A DNA stretch of 5,975 nt, taken from NCBI GenBank assembly GCA_003483125.1, contig DMWU01000061.1, forward strand, positions 1 through 5,975. Reading direction: 5' to 3'. The DNA comes from Erythrobacter sp. Lineage in GTDB: Bacteria; Pseudomonadota; Alphaproteobacteria; Sphingomonadales; Sphingomonadaceae. Below, piece after piece: positions 5,580-5,975 of the stretch (position 1 is the stretch's first letter; every line of letters begins with the position of its first letter). The notes beneath the pieces were generated by a model that was not told the DNA's origin, searched no databases, and saw only the letters and a program-made list of their open reading frames with translations. The position numbers and the translations under genes were made by a program.

Positions 5580-5975
5580 TCAGAATTGGAATTGGCGACT
5601 GGCGAGATCATACATGATCTCTTCCGAACCGCCGCCAATCGCCATTACGCGAACTTCGCGATATATCCGTTCGACCCTGCTGCCGCGCACGAAGCTGGCG
5701 CCGCCGAGGATCTGGCACGCCTCGCGGGCGCAATATTCCATCGTCTGTGTCGCTTGCACCTTGAGCAGAGCGAAGTCGCCGGGAAAGGCGCAATCATTCT
5801 TAACTGTCCAGGCGGCATGGTCGATCATCGCCTGTGTCGCGTTGATCATCTGTAGCAGGCGGGCGAGTTTGTGACGGATCGATTGGCGGGTGACCAACGG
5901 CCGCCCGAAGGTCTCACGCTCGCGCGCCCAGTCAAGCGCATCTTCGTAGCAGACACGAGAATAGGCAGCCGCCTG
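5580..5975 (-). CDS. Acyl-CoA dehydrogenase, C-terminal fragment
   Basis: The last 131 residues are present; the frame stays open to the right edge, so the N-terminal and middle domains lie outside. Visible is the C-terminal four-helix domain: YEDALDWARERETFG near the start, then QILGGASFVRGSRVERIYREVRVMAIGGGSEEI near the end, finishing RQFQF. ARERETFG and the Arg-acidic...GGGSEEI end are hallmarks of FAD-dependent acyl-CoA dehydrogenases, which introduce an alpha,beta double bond into acyl-CoA and pass electrons to ETF. Where medium-chain enzymes carry the catalytic Glu just before Gly-Thr, this protein has Gly (codon 5631-5633). The base may instead sit at the isovaleryl/long-chain-type position, which would be outside the window. 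It precedes the saccharopine-dehydrogenase-like gene on the same strand by 75 bp. Chain-length specificity cannot be told. Confidence 0.9.
   Translation of the reverse strand, partial: QAAAYSRVCYEDALDWARERETFGRPLVTRQSIRHKLARLLQMINATQAMIDHAAWTVKNDCAFPGDFALLKVQATQTMEYCAREACQILGGASFVRGSRVERIYREVRVMAIGGGSEEIMYDLASRQFQF

Overview
The window looks like chromosomal DNA of an alphaproteobacterium, most likely from the Sphingomonadales (Sphingomonas/Erythrobacter-like). This rests on moderately high GC, GTG and TTG starts, a CxxC-bearing thioredoxin/TPR protein followed by a stand-alone LON-domain gene, and the style of the TonB-dependent receptor. The assignment is inference from sequence character; no database search was run.

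Layout, left to right. The C-terminal end of a MarC-family membrane protein (+ strand, 2-115) converges on a two-gene minus-strand operon. That operon encodes a CnoX/YbbN-like thioredoxin-TPR co-chaperone (747-1673, TTG start) and a LON substrate-binding-domain protein (131-739, GTG start), separated by only 7 bp. A 210-bp gap (1674-1883) holds the operon's 5' region, with a heat-shock-promoter-like sequence and a leader hairpin. A tRNA-Gly(GCC) gene with encoded CCA follows on the + strand (1884-1958). A 141-bp AT-rich leader (1959-2099) carrying a Zur-box-like element then precedes a 726-residue TonB-dependent outer-membrane receptor (2100-4280, GTG start). A strong hairpin (4293-4316) separates it from a convergent minus-strand pair: a saccharopine-dehydrogenase-like Rossmann protein (4323-5504) and the C-terminal part of an acyl-CoA dehydrogenase that runs off the right edge (5580-5975).

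Functional reading. The receptor is the most informative gene. It has an Asp-His pair in a plug motif resembling that of the zinc receptor ZnuD, a conserved GPHIAT barrel segment, a His3 plus Glu/Gly-repeat loop and a second acidic insertion. With the Zur-like site in its leader, this points to a zinc-repressed zinc (or zinc-ligand) importer. The CnoX-LON pair is a protein quality-control operon that may be heat-shock driven. The acyl-CoA dehydrogenase and the saccharopine-dehydrogenase-like reductase probably act in fatty-acid or lipid metabolism.

I see no mobile element, CRISPR array, phage gene or evident new multi-gene system. The points most worth checking are the Zur-like site, the metal-binding architecture of the receptor and the sigma-32-like promoter.
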